In this document: positions 32,021 through 41,895 of the stretch, in pieces | Layout: each line of letters begins with the position of its first letter | How positions within the stretch are numbered: position 1 is the first letter of the stretch | Assembly (NCBI GenBank): GCA_029721435.1 | Contig: CM056583.1 | Span: forward strand, 93,603,575-93,667,574 | DNA from: Gymnothorax reevesii | Lineage: Eukaryota > Chordata > Actinopteri > Anguilliformes > Muraenidae | Direction of reading: 5' to 3' | DNA length: 64,000 bases | Notes under the pieces: generated by a model | The model's database searches: none | Told to the model about the DNA's origin: nothing | The model's input: only the letters and a program-made list of their open reading frames with translations | Position numbers and translations under genes: made by a program

Positions 32021-32394
32021 TGTAACGAGGTTAAAATTATATTTGTATTTTTATTTTTGAAATTCCACAAAATCCTGATAAATACTGAACACGTTTTATG
32101 TTTAGTTCGGTCTTTTAACCTATATACGGTTAAGTGTTAATACCTGTACTTTCACTTTAAGAGGTCGCAGTTGGTGACGTCAATGCAGCGCCACTCTCAG
32201 TTCGCGCTATGCTTTCTGAGAAGAGGCGAGTGATAACCCGTGTGTCTGGAAGAGACTGCATATTACAGAGCTTTATTTGCTTATTGACTTGTACAGCGCA
32301 ATTAAAGGAGAACAACCAGTAACTGCTGTAGCCCTGGGTCCTTCTTCCGGTCGGCATAGCCTTACAGAACACAACGCAGATAACACCCGTTACA
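32021..32394 (+). repeat. 5' LTR
   Basis: Begins TGTAACGAGG and ends CCCGTTACA (TGTAAC...GTTACA inverted ends). 374 bp, no difference seen from the 3' LTR. It contains GTGACGTCA (CRE-like) at about 32173 and AATAAA-free pol II context; a TATA box is not obvious. Confidence 0.96.
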
Positions 32395-32395
32395 A

Positions 32396-32407
32396 TGGTG
32401 CCGTGAC
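32396..32407 (+). promoter_or_regulatory. Primer binding site, tRNA-His type
   Basis: TGGTGCCGTGAC begins one base after the 5' LTR. It is complementary to the 3' end of tRNA-His (GUCACGGCACCA), so tRNA-His is the likely primer for minus-strand synthesis. Confidence 0.8.
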
Positions 32408-32772
32408 CCTTCAAGGATTGGTTGGAGTTCGACATCAGCTCGTTCGCCGGGAAGCTGCGTTCATCTGCCTCTTACGGTACTGAGGTATTCCTTTGGACTG
32501 CGCATGGTTGCGCAATGGACTTTTTTTTTATTTTCCATGGACTGAACTGGCGAACATAAGAAGATAGAAAAAAAATAAAAGTGGGTACAAAAAAAATGTC
32601 TATAGGTATCCATATATAAACACAGAGGAAAAGCAGTATGAATTTATTTTTAGTTGATTACTGATTGCTGTGACAGTCTGACTTTGAGTACTGTGTTTTG
32701 TGATCCTAATTTCAATTTCACCCTTTTATTGCCTCTTTTTTTTTTTCCTTTTGTATAGCAGTTGGCAGTAAT

Positions 32773-34119
32773 ATGGCAGAGGGTGAGACAGACTTATTTG
32801 GGGGTATTGTCGATGATACTGGTCATGACTCTTTTGAGTACAGGTTTGGTGTGGGGAGGGGGTTGTTCAATCGGCCCATGGTGACCACAACACCCGGGCC
32901 TAATATCTCAGCATTAGACACTCCACAGCTCAGCTCAACTTGCAATGTTGATAGGGCCTTGCTGAGCCAGGATGAGCAGAACCCATATTTGGGCTCACTC
33001 ATTACACAGTTAGCTGGAAAGTTAAGTGAATCCATCGTAGCTCAGTTACGGTCAGACAGGAGCACAAATAGTACCAGAACTCCTGAACAGCCATCAGAGA
33101 TGACACTGCCCAATGTCAAGGTTGTAATGCAATCAGATGCAAAGGAGCCTCCCATATTCAGGGGTGATGGCTCTGACAAATTCACAGTCCACGAGTGGGA
33201 AAACGTCATGACTTTGTACTTGAAGAAGCGAGCTGTCCCAGTTCAGGAGCATTCGCAAGAAATCTTGGCGAGGCTTATGGGCAAAGCCGGTGATGTGGTG
33301 AGAATAAAACTGCGTAATGACCAATCTATTGACCACAATGCAAATCCCCACAAGATCTTTGATATCTTGAAGCAACATTTTAGCGAACTGACATACTCAA
33401 GCATGCCCTTGGCAGATTTCTATAACACACTGCCCATGCCAAGTGAGGATGCTATGGAGTATTGGATTAGGCTGAATAAAACAATGGATGTGGCAGATGA
33501 ATACCTGAAGCGGCAAGGCCGTAGCATTGGTGACCCGGGCCTTGAGGTCAGTATGATGTTTATCAAGCACTGCCCTGACCAGTCTCTCGCAAGTGTTTTT
33601 AAGTTCAAGTCTGCAGAGAAATGGTCAGCCTGTGAAATTCAAGAGAGGCTCGATGAGCACATGCAGGAAAAGAAAATTCGAGCTGCAACTGTTAGGCCAC
33701 TTAAGCCAAGCACAGTGGAGCGCAAAGTCCTTTCACAGAGTCGTGTGCCAATGGTTGGTGATACATCTGTTTTGAACACTGCTGTGTCCTCAGTGCCATC
33801 TGCAGCACCTCCAGTGGCTGCTGGTGTTGACAATGACTGTATGAGAAGCTTGGTGAACTTGTTAGACCGTCTTGTCACACAGCATGCTCAAGCACCAGCT
33901 CACTTCAGTACACAAACCACAGTGCCTTACTCTTCCCAGAAAATGTGCAAAGTTTGTGGCACTCCTGATCATTCCACTTTGTCTCACTGCAGACGGGAGA
34001 ACAGATGCCTCAAGTGCTTGTCTCCCGGTCACTGGAAGAGGGACTGTCCCCAGCAGACCAGCCAACGCCGCTTCCAGCCAAACGACAGTGTTGGCAGCCA
34101 GGACCAGCAGTTAAACTAG
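32773..34119 (+). CDS. Gag polyprotein of the Gypsy element
   Basis: 448 codons, starting MAEGETDLFGG and ending at TAG 34117-34119. The middle has a capsid-like helical region (PPIFRGDGSDKFTVHEWEN near residue 125, then RLMGKAGDVVRIKLRN). The C-terminus has a zinc knuckle C412-x2-C415-x4-H420-x4-C425 and a preceding variant CxxC-x4-H-type finger from C392. It assembles the particle and binds the genomic RNA. The start was chosen as the first ATG after the leader, with no upstream in-frame stop-free extension required. A -1 slippery site overlaps its last two codons (see 34110). Confidence 0.92.
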   Translation: MAEGETDLFGGIVDDTGHDSFEYRFGVGRGLFNRPMVTTTPGPNISALDTPQLSSTCNVDRALLSQDEQNPYLGSLITQLAGKLSESIVAQLRSDRSTNSTRTPEQPSEMTLPNVKVVMQSDAKEPPIFRGDGSDKFTVHEWENVMTLYLKKRAVPVQEHSQEILARLMGKAGDVVRIKLRNDQSIDHNANPHKIFDILKQHFSELTYSSMPLADFYNTLPMPSEDAMEYWIRLNKTMDVADEYLKRQGRSIGDPGLEVSMMFIKHCPDQSLASVFKFKSAEKWSACEIQERLDEHMQEKKIRAATVRPLKPSTVERKVLSQSRVPMVGDTSVLNTAVSSVPSAAPPVAAGVDNDCMRSLVNLLDRLVTQHAQAPAHFSTQTTVPYSSQKMCKVCGTPDHSTLSHCRRENRCLKCLSPGHWKRDCPQQTSQRRFQPNDSVGSQDQQLN

Positions 34120-34643
34120 AGAACCCACACCTGGAGGGGGTTGGTGTGGGTGATATGGACAAACCCCTCTCTGAATCTTGCGACTTTGCCCAGCTATATG
34201 AGGACTGCTGTGCCAAGGCACCCAAAGGGTCACGTGTAGTCATTCAAGCCACTCAGAGAATCCAAGCTTTTGGGGAGTTGTTCTATACCCCTGTCCTTGT
34301 TAATGACAGCGTGCAGCTTCGAGGCCTGTTGGACTCCGGTTCCATGGCATGTAGCATCAGCAAAAATGCTGTAGCGAAACTAACTTCTGCTGGGGTTTTG
34401 CTGGAGAAGCAACAGTTTGTAGAGGATATTATTTTAATTGGCTGTGGTGGTCTGCAGACTCGACCTGAGTGCTCTTATGACTTAGAGATGCAGCTGTATG
34501 GTGTTCGCTATTTGCATCCAGACATGTACATCAGTCAGACCCCAATATCGACTGTTTCCTATCGATGTTCACCAATGTTGAGTGCTGGCGGGGGAGTGCA
34601 GTTCCTGGCAAGGTTGGTACTGTTAAGCTCACCCAAGCAGTGA
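33969..34643 (+). CDS. Aspartic protease region of the Gypsy element
   Basis: The frame is open from 33969 and overlaps gag by 151 bases. It reads LLDSGSMACSISKNAV (catalytic D at 34332) and DIILIGCGGLQT, a retropepsin core with the flap region. It matures the polyprotein. After LQLYGVR-like residues (about 34510) family resemblance is lost, and the second ILG-(S/T)-N-type motif that usually closes a retropepsin is not visible in any frame. The frame ends at TGA 34641. I infer a deletion with loss of phase between about 34510 and 34540. No slippery heptamer was found for a shift into pol. Confidence 0.8.
   Translation, partial: SFHFVSLQTGEQMPQVLVSRSLEEGLSPADQPTPLPAKRQCWQPGPAVKLENPHLEGVGVGDMDKPLSESCDFAQLYEDCCAKAPKGSRVVIQATQRIQAFGELFYTPVLVNDSVQLRGLLDSGSMACSISKNAVAKLTSAGVLLEKQQFVEDIILIGCGGLQTRPECSYDLEMQLYGVRYLHPDMYISQTPISTVSYRCSPMLSAGGGVQFLARLVLLSSPKQ
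34110..34151 (+). promoter_or_regulatory. -1 ribosomal frameshift signal, gag to protease
   Basis: The heptamer G-TTA-AAC (34110-34116) is in the gag phase and is followed at once by the gag stop TAG. A 6-base spacer (34117-34122) precedes a perfect 9-bp stem, ACCCACACC (34123-34131) with GGTGTGGGT (34143-34151), and an 11-base loop. A -1 slip enters the protease frame as LENPHLEG. GUUAAAC is a known slippery heptamer in other systems. All three parts (heptamer type, spacing, stem) fit the textbook arrangement. Confidence 0.85.
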
Positions 34644-37600
34644 CACTTCTGCCCAGGCATGAGCATTTAGTTTGGGGCAAACTCCCTGCTAAGGCACCTA
34701 TGTCACCTGGCAGCACTGTTACAGTGGAGCCAACTGACTCTAAAGCCATGCCACGCAGTATTCTGGTTGGGCGCCTTGTCACGCCTCTTTGGGGGGATAG
34801 ATGGGTACCAATGATGGTTGTAAACCCATCTGACAAAGCTATCACGCTGAAAAGAAATAGCAAAATAGCTGATGTGTTTCCATGTTTGGCAATCGAGGAT
34901 TTTGATGCTTTCCAGGGTGTTCATGCAGTTTTAGAGAAGCGAAAACCTGACTCTGAGCACCAGCAACCTGACAGGTCATCCAGAACCTCTACTGCCACTC
35001 AGCTAGCTAAAAGTCTTTCAGAGTTGGGCCTAAGTGATATCGACATTGACTCATGTCAGGTCAGTGGTGATTGTAAATCTCGGCTTATACAGCTCTTAAC
35101 TGAATATCAAGATATTTTCTCCAGGCATCCGTTAGACTGTGGAGCGGTCAGGGGATACACACATCGTATCCGTCTCACAGATGAACGCCCATTTCGCTTA
35201 CCCTATCGGAGAGTCCCACCAGCTCACTATGAGAAGTTGAGACAGGTTCTCACTGATATGGAGGAAAAGGGGATCATCAGGAAGTCCTGTAGTGAGTATG
35301 CTTCGCCTCTAGTGATGGTGTGGAAAAAGGATGGAGGGTTGCGGATTTGCAATGACTTCAGATGGCTGAATGCTCGCACCGTGAAGGACGCCCATCCCTT
35401 ACCACATCAGTCCGACTGCCTAGCTGCTCTTGGAGGCAACTGCCTCTTTAGCTCAATGGACCTCACCTCTGGCTTCTTCAACATGCCGATGCATGAAGCT
35501 GACAAGAAGTACACAGCTTTCACAACTCCCCTTGGGTTGTTTGAATACAACCGTATGCCACAAGGTCTCTGTAACAGCCCCGCATCCTTTATGAGGATGA
35601 TGACTAGCATCTTTGGGGACATGAACTTCACAAAGCTTTTATGTTATCTTGACGATCTTCTTGTTTTTGCACCATCAGAGGATGAGGCCCTGTCCAGACT
35701 CCACACTGTGTTTCAGAGATTGCGGGAGAATAATCTGAAACTCGCTCCCAAGAAGTGCCACTTGCTAAAAAAACGAGTTAGATTCCTTGGCCACATTATT
35801 GATGGTGGGGGTGTTTCCGTTGACCCTGCAAAGGTGGAGGTCATCACTAACATGAAGGTTCAGGACCTCATGGAGACTGATGGACGTACACCCTCTGTTC
35901 AAAGAATTAAATCCTTCCTTGGCATGGTATTTTATTACCAACATTTCATCCCAAACTGTTCATCCATTGCCAAGCCCTTGTTCGCATTGACTGCTGGGCA
36001 GAAGAGGCGGGGAAAGGCAGCGAAAGATGGGAAGTCCCAAGGCGTTTATCGTAAACTTACCCTTGCAGATTGGACGGTGGAATGTGGGAACGCTTTTAAT
36101 CAGTTGAAGACTGGGCTGCTGGAGTGTGCAGTGCTCGCCCATCCAAACTTTGATGAGCCTTTCGTCCTGTCAGTTGATGCGTCGCTGGATGGGCTTGGAG
36201 CAGTACTCTCCCAAGTGCCTAAGGGGGAAACCAAGGCAAGACCTATTGCTTTCGCAAGTAAGACTCTTAGTGCATCACAGCGAAAATATCCAGCCCATAG
36301 ACTGGAGTTTATGGCTGTGAAGTGGAGTGTATGTGAAAAGTTCAGCCACTGGCTGAAAGGCCGAACCTTCACCATCTGGACGGATAATAACCCGCTCACC
36401 TACCTCCTAACAAAGCCAAAACTCGATGCATGTGAGATCCGCTGGGTGTCTAAGTTGGCATCATACTCCTTTGAGCTCAGACACTTGCCTGGAAAGAACA
36501 ATGTGGTAGCGGATGCCTTGAGCCGTGACCCCTTCGCAAAACCTATTTGCCAGAGGCTGTTGGAAGAGCCATATTCCACTCTGACCCAAGAAGCCGATGG
36601 AGTGGCTGAGGATTCCGTGCAGGATGTTTTCAGGGTTAGCTCCCAGTCTCAGGTCCACAGATCAGCTGTCTCTTCATCACCTAAGGTCTTGTGTGATATC
36701 GCAGAGATCAAGGCTCTTTGTCAGGCTCACAGTGATTGGAGTAATGCGGCAGAGGTCAGAGCACTCTGCTTGGCTCAACACACCCAACAACTAGCTGCTG
36801 GTCAGGATGCGTTACCCATGTTCTCTGCCCAGGAGCTCCAACTGAGTCAAGAGCAGGACCCTGGTATCTCCCAAGTGTTACCTTTCGTCGCTGCCAGGAA
36901 GCGGCCATCTAGGCGGGAGAAGCATGGTGCTGACTCCAAGGCTCTCCGGTTATTCAAGCAGTGGGATAAGCTGGTGATCCGTGATGGTGTCTTGTATAGA
37001 GTGACGAAAGACCCTGTGTCCAAGCAGCGGAGATCCCAATTTGTGTTGCCTCAGAGTCTAAAGTACAAGGCGTTGTCTGGCATCCATGATCTGGCTGGCC
37101 ACCAGGGTCAGGATCGGACTCTCTCACTTGCAAGGCAGCGCTTCTACTGGCCTGATATGGAGAATGATGTAAGGGCATATGTCAAGTGCTGTCAGAGATG
37201 TGTGTGTGGGAAGTCGCCGGAACCTGCTGCTCGCGCACCACTGGAGAGCATCAAAAGTTCTGCCCCGATGGAGTTGGTGTGCATGGATTTTTGGTCAGCG
37301 GAAGACAGCAAACAGCGGTCGGTGGACGTCTTAGTGGTCACTGACCACTTCACCAAACTTGCCCATGCCTTCCCTTGTACCAATCAGACAGCAAAGCAGG
37401 TTGCCAAAAAGCTCTGGGATAATGTGTTCTGTGTGTATGGATTTCCGGAGAGGATTCATTCCGACCAGGGCACTAATTTTGAGAGCAGTTTGATTGCGGA
37501 ACTCCTCCGGCTGGCTGGTGTCGCGAAATCTCACACAACAGCCTACCACCCAATGGGCAATGGGGCAACAGAGCGATTCAATCGCACCTTGGGTAACATG

Positions 37601-38602
37601 CTTCGTTCCCTCCCCCTTAAGGAAAAACACCAGTGGCCACAGCAAATCCAGACCCTTACATTTGCTTATAACGCTACCGTGCATGAGACCACAGGTTACG
37701 CGCCCTTTTTCCTTATGTTCGGGCGTGTCCCGAGACTGCCAGTGGACGTTATGTTTAGGCAGGTCCTGAATGACCCAGGAGTTGTTGATTATGACTCATA
37801 TGCCAAGTCTCTGCTTGTGTGCTTGAAAACGGCCATGGATGTCGCCCAGAAACATTCTTCCCTTGAGCAGCAGCACCAGACCCAGCAATACAACAGGCGT
37901 GTCAAGGGCATCCACCTGTCAGTGGGAGATCGTGTTTTAGTGGCAAACAAGGGAGAACGAGGGAAAAGGAAATTGGCCGATAAGTGGGAGAATGGAGTGT
38001 ACACAGTTGTTGGTGTGAATCCCAGTATCAATGTCTACAAAATACTAGATGCAGCTGGACTCACGAGAGTTGTGCACAGGAATCTTTTATTGGAGGTCAA
38101 CTTTTTGCCACTCCCTGAGTTGAATCAGGATGAGGATGCCCATGCAACTGATCTGTCCTTGACCAGTGAGGAGTCCAATCTGGAGGACTGCGACCATGAT
38201 GATGAAACGACTTCAATACCGGGATTGTTGACTCTGGGTGACGATGCCCCGACCCTATCAAATCTCAGAGATGAAGAGGAGTCTGAAATCTCATCTGAAG
38301 TTTCGCCTGAGTCTGAGTTTACTGATACGGAAGAGCTAGCCCAGTCTAGTCTGGCACCCAGTCTAGCCGGTACCTCTAATAATAACCCAACAATTTCACC
38401 TGCACCATGTGCAGACACCACAGTTCACACAGACCCACACGCGCCCAGTGAAGCTGATGGCCAAGTTAGAACGCGTGCTGGCAGACTAGTGAAATCAGTG
38501 AACAGACTGATAGAATCAATGGTTCAGAAACCATTTTTTAAGGGTCCAAACATCACATTTGGTAGCCGTTCTCGCGCCCTCTTTTCTAGTTTTGAGGGTT
38601 GA
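34481..38602 (+). CDS. Pol (RT, RNase H, integrase) of the Gypsy element
   Basis: The frame is open from 34481; its first ATG is at 34565 (numbering used here, 1345 residues). RT: FRLPYRRVPPAHYEKL, then the catalytic YLDD at 361-364. RNase H: FVLSVDASLDGLGAVL with D538 and later WTDNNPL. Integrase: an HH-CC zinc domain from H841 (HDLAGHQGQ) to CCQRC, then the catalytic triad D908 (CMDFW), D967 (HSDQG) and E1003 (ATERF) with 35-residue D-E spacing. The acidic C-terminal tail ends with RTRAGRLVKSVNRLIESM. No stop or lesion seen across 4 kb. It reverse-transcribes and integrates the element in the host nucleus. Confidence 0.94.
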   Translation, partial: LRDAAVWCSLFASRHVHQSDPNIDCFLSMFTNVECWRGSAVPGKVGTVKLTQAVTLLPRHEHLVWGKLPAKAPMSPGSTVTVEPTDSKAMPRSILVGRLVTPLWGDRWVPMMVVNPSDKAITLKRNSKIADVFPCLAIEDFDAFQGVHAVLEKRKPDSEHQQPDRSSRTSTATQLAKSLSELGLSDIDIDSCQVSGDCKSRLIQLLTEYQDIFSRHPLDCGAVRGYTHRIRLTDERPFRLPYRRVPPAHYEKLRQVLTDMEEKGIIRKSCSEYASPLVMVWKKDGGLRICNDFRWLNARTVKDAHPLPHQSDCLAALGGNCLFSSMDLTSGFFNMPMHEADKKYTAFTTPLGLFEYNRMPQGLCNSPASFMRMMTSIFGDMNFTKLLCYLDDLLVFAPSEDEALSRLHTVFQRLRENNLKLAPKKCHLLKKRVRFLGHIIDGGGVSVDPAKVEVITNMKVQDLMETDGRTPSVQRIKSFLGMVFYYQHFIPNCSSIAKPLFALTAGQKRRGKAAKDGKSQGVYRKLTLADWTVECGNAFNQLKTGLLECAVLAHPNFDEPFVLSVDASLDGLGAVLSQVPKGETKARPIAFASKTLSASQRKYPAHRLEFMAVKWSVCEKFSHWLKGRTFTIWTDNNPLTYLLTKPKLDACEIRWVSKLASYSFELRHLPGKNNVVADALSRDPFAKPICQRLLEEPYSTLTQEADGVAEDSVQDVFRVSSQSQVHRSAVSSSPKVLCDIAEIKALCQAHSDWSNAAEVRALCLAQHTQQLAAGQDALPMFSAQELQLSQEQDPGISQVLPFVAARKRPSRREKHGADSKALRLFKQWDKLVIRDGVLYRVTKDPVSKQRRSQFVLPQSLKYKALSGIHDLAGHQGQDRTLSLARQRFYWPDMENDVRAYVKCCQRCVCGKSPEPAARAPLESIKSSAPMELVCMDFWSAEDSKQRSVDVLVVTDHFTKLAHAFPCTNQTAKQVAKKLWDNVFCVYGFPERIHSDQGTNFESSLIAELLRLAGVAKSHTTAYHPMGNGATERFNRTLGNMLRSLPLKEKHQWPQQIQTLTFAYNATVHETTGYAPFFLMFGRVPRLPVDVMFRQVLNDPGVVDYDSYAKSLLVCLKTAMDVAQKHSSLEQQHQTQQYNRRVKGIHLSVGDRVLVANKGERGKRKLADKWENGVYTVVGVNPSINVYKILDAAGLTRVVHRNLLLEVNFLPLPELNQDEDAHATDLSLTSEESNLEDCDHDDETTSIPGLLTLGDDAPTLSNLRDEEESEISSEVSPESEFTDTEELAQSSLAPSLAGTSNNNPTISPAPCADTTVHTDPHAPSEADGQVRTRAGRLVKSVNRLIESMVQKPFFKGPNITFGSRSRALFSSFEG

Positions 38603-38927
38603 GCTATTATGTATGCTGGTGTTTGTGTAATACAGCTATGTGGTTTTTTTTGGGACCAATTCTTGAGTTTTAATTTGTACATGTCTATGGGACAAATTTT
38701 ACAGGGCCAAGTGTTGTGTGGCGTACAAGGCGTCATATTAAACTAGGGGAATTCAGAGACTTGATCAACCTCTTTCTTCCCTGAACCTTGAATGTGAGGT
38801 AACTTTTGAGTTGATAGTGGACTAGGTCTTTCTTTTTACTTGTGCCAGATCAGGTCTGGAGTAGACATGTTATAATCCTGAAAAGACACCTCCTATCAGG
38901 ATGTTGGTGAATTTCAGGAGGGGTGAA
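38603..38927 (+). promoter_or_regulatory. 3' untranslated region and polypurine tract
   Basis: Non-coding stretch between pol stop and 3' LTR. Purine-rich CAGGAGGGGTGAA directly before TGTAAC (38915-38927) is the plus-strand primer site. Confidence 0.75.
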
Positions 38928-39301
38928 TGTAACGAGGTTAAAATTATATTTGTATTTTTATTTTTGAAATTCCACAAAATCCTGATAAATACTGAACACG
39001 TTTTATGTTTAGTTCGGTCTTTTAACCTATATACGGTTAAGTGTTAATACCTGTACTTTCACTTTAAGAGGTCGCAGTTGGTGACGTCAATGCAGCGCCA
39101 CTCTCAGTTCGCGCTATGCTTTCTGAGAAGAGGCGAGTGATAACCCGTGTGTCTGGAAGAGACTGCATATTACAGAGCTTTATTTGCTTATTGACTTGTA
39201 CAGCGCAATTAAAGGAGAACAACCAGTAACTGCTGTAGCCCTGGGTCCTTCTTCCGGTCGGCATAGCCTTACAGAACACAACGCAGATAACACCCGTTAC
39301 A
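38928..39301 (+). repeat. 3' LTR
   Basis: 374 bp; reads the same as the 5' LTR throughout. Followed by the target duplication GTCG. Confidence 0.96.
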
Positions 39302-39305
39302 GTCG

Positions 39306-39391
39306 CATACGAGCAAGCTTTGTACATAGTTCCCCAATTGGGCATTCCAAATTCGGGTGGGATTGGAGATGCCAAATTTATAGAAAAAAAA
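39306..39391 (+). mobile_element. tRNA-derived SINE, 3' part
   Basis: It continues the SINE interrupted at 32020: CCCAATTGGGCATTCCAAAT, a GC-poor tail and an A-run at 39384-39394, then the 11-bp duplication AAACTTTTTAA. Confidence 0.88.
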
Positions 39392-39402
39392 AAACTTTTT
39401 AA

Positions 39403-40095
39403 ACTTTTACTTACCGCAAACATGTTGTTTGGTGTCATCAACTGTGGTGAATAACAAGCTGCAGGAGACGCGTACATGTACTACCCTCACTGGATTCTTT
39501 GTGCCACTGCCGTTTTAAGATGCGCGGTTTATATACATGTTGCAGCCGACTGGATAAGAGCCCTGCCACACCCACCAAACAGAGGAAAACATACCTCAAA
39601 CGCCGTTGCACACCGTTGCACACCGGTTGGAAGAAACAGGTTGTTGAACCCGGAAACCATAACAAAACGAAGTGCTCCGGGGTGACTTTGAACGCACTGC
39701 TGTTGTAGCCAGACGCCGGAAAACAAGGGGCTGGAGGACACTGGTTCAGGACTGGCCCAATGGGTGGTAATTTTATTAATTTTCACTCAAAGTGAAAAGG
39801 TGCGACAATACCGTGCACATTAAAGCATTCAAACTAGATTTCACCAAAGTCGGCGAAACCTTCTATTTTTATTTTTTTTATTGTGCACAAAAAGGAATTA
39901 CAAATAAAGAGCAAAGAAACAAACATAAACAACCAGATACACTGAAAATGAACAGAAAACAAACATAAACATACAGTTACAAGGTAGGTGAACAGAATAT
40001 AAACCTGACTGAGTACGAACTGCAGATACAGAGGGGATGCAGGAATAAGGCATCAAAAACCTGGGGAACAAAGGAAAGAAAGGAAACAAGAGGCG
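39403..40095. other. Intergenic stretch, unclassified repeat-like part
   Basis: CCGTTGCACACCGTTGCACACCG (39602-39624, written here only as two copies of CCGTTGCACA) and GGTTGTTGAACCCGGAAAC have the look of a degraded DNA transposon, but no ends were found. A/T-rich from 39860 on. Confidence 0.35.
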
Positions 40096-41895
40096 TGTGT
40101 GTGTGTGTGTGTGTGTGTGAGTGAGTGAGAATGAGTGTGTGTGTGTGTATCAGAGGGAACAGGAGTCGGGGGGGGCGGGGGTAGGGGGATGATGCAGTGA
40201 GTCTCAGTGAGAATGAGTGTGTGAGTGTGAATCAGAGGGAACAGGAGTTGGGGAACAGGAGGAGGAGGATGATGCAGTGAGTCTCAGTGAGAATGAGTGT
40301 GTGAGCGTGAATCAGAGGGAACAGGAGTCGGGAACAGGAGGAGGAGGATGATGCAGTGAGTCTCAGTGAGAATGAGTGTGTGAGTGTGAATCAGAGGGAA
40401 CAGGAGTTGGGGAACAGGAGGAGGGGGATGATGCAGTGAGTCTCAGTGAGAATGAGTGTGTGAGTGTGAATCAGAGGGAACAGGAGTCGGGGGAACAGGA
40501 GGAGGGGGATGATGCAGTGAGTCTCAGTGAGAATGAGTGTGTGAGTGTGAATCAGAGGGAACAGGAGTCGGGGAAACAGGAGGAGGAGGATGATGCAGTG
40601 AGTCTCAGTGAAAATGAGTGTGTATCAGGGGGAACAGGAGTTGGGGGAACAGGAAGGGGGGATGATGCAGTGAGTCTCAGTGAGAATGAGTGTGTATCAG
40701 GGGGAACAGGAGTTGGGGAACAGGAGGAGGGGGATGATGCAGTGAGTCTCAGTGAGAATGAGTGTGTGAGTGTGTATCAGAGGGAACAGGAGGGGGGGGT
40801 GATGCAGTGAGTCTCAGTGAGAATGAGTGTGTATGAGTGGGAACAGGAGTTGGGGGAACAGGAGGAGGGGGATGATGCAGTGAGTCTCAGTGAGAATGAG
40901 TGTGTGAGTGTGTATCAGAGGGAACAGGAGGAGGGGGATGATGCAGTGAGTCTCAGTGAGAATGAGTGTGTGAGTGTGTATCAGAGGGAACAGGAGTTGG
41001 GGGAACAGGAAGGGGGGATGATGCAGTGAGTCTCAGTGAGAATGAGTGTGTATCAGGGGGAACAGGAGTTGGGGAACAGGAGGAGGGGGATGATGCAGTG
41101 AGTCTCAGTGCGAATGATTGTATGAGTGTGTATCAGAGGGAACAGGAGTTAGGGAACAGGAGGAGGGGGATGATGTCTCAGTGAGAATGAGTGTGTATCA
41201 GGGGGAACAGGAGTTGGGGGAACAGGAGGGGGGGGTGATGTCTCAGTGAGAATGAGTGTGTATCAGAGGGAACAGGAGTTGGGGAACAGGAGGAGTGGGG
41301 ATGATGCAGTGAGTCTCAGTGAGAATGAGTGTGTATCAGAGGGAACAGGAGTTGGGGAACAGGAGGAGGGGGATGATGTCTCAGTGAGAATGAGTGTGTA
41401 TCAGGGGGAACAGCAGTTGGTGTAACAGGAGGGGGGGTGATGTCTCAGTGTGAATGAGTGTGTATCAGAGGGTACAGGAGTTGGGGAACAGGAGGGGGGC
41501 GATGACGCAGTGAGTCTCAGTGAGAATGAGTGTGTGAGTGTGTATCAGAGGGAACAGGAGGGGGGGTGATGCAGTGAGTCTCAGTGAGAATGAGTGTGTA
41601 TGAGGGGGAACAGGAGTTGGGGGAACAGGAGGAGGGGGATGATGCAGTGAGTCTCAGTGAGAATGAGTGTGTGAGTGTGTATCAGAGGGAACAGGAGTTG
41701 GGGGAACAGGAAGGGGGGATGATGCAGTGAGTCTCAGTGAGAATGAGTGTGTATCAGGGGGAACAGGAGTTGGGGAACAGGAGGAGGGGGATGATGCAGT
41801 GAGTCTCAGTGCAAATGATTGTATGAGTGTGTATCAGAGGGAACAGGAGTTGGGGAACAGGAGGAGGGGGATGATGCAGTTAGTCTCAGAGATTC
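40096..41895. repeat. Minisatellite, variable 60-80-bp units, about 25 copies
   Basis: Starts with a (GT)n tract (40096-40150). Units contain TGATGCAGTGAGTCTCAGTG, AGAATGAGTGTGT and CAGAGGGAACAGGAG with gains and losses of GAGTGTGA and GGAGG blocks. Short ORFs reading SLSENECVS are a by-product. Confidence 0.93.

Larger units (their letters stand above)
32021..39301 (+). mobile_element. Complete Ty3/Gypsy LTR retrotransposon, 7.28 kb
   Basis: Two 374-bp LTRs appear identical when read base by base. They are flanked by a 4-bp duplication GTCG (32017-32020, 39302-39305) inside a SINE. The order LTR, primer site, gag, protease, RT, RNase H, integrase, polypurine tract, LTR identifies a Ty3/Gypsy (Metaviridae-type) element. 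There is no envelope gene. Gag and protease are in different frames joined by a -1 frameshift signal; pol is in yet another frame. The base composition and long clean ORFs contrast with all other elements in the window. Confidence 0.96.
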
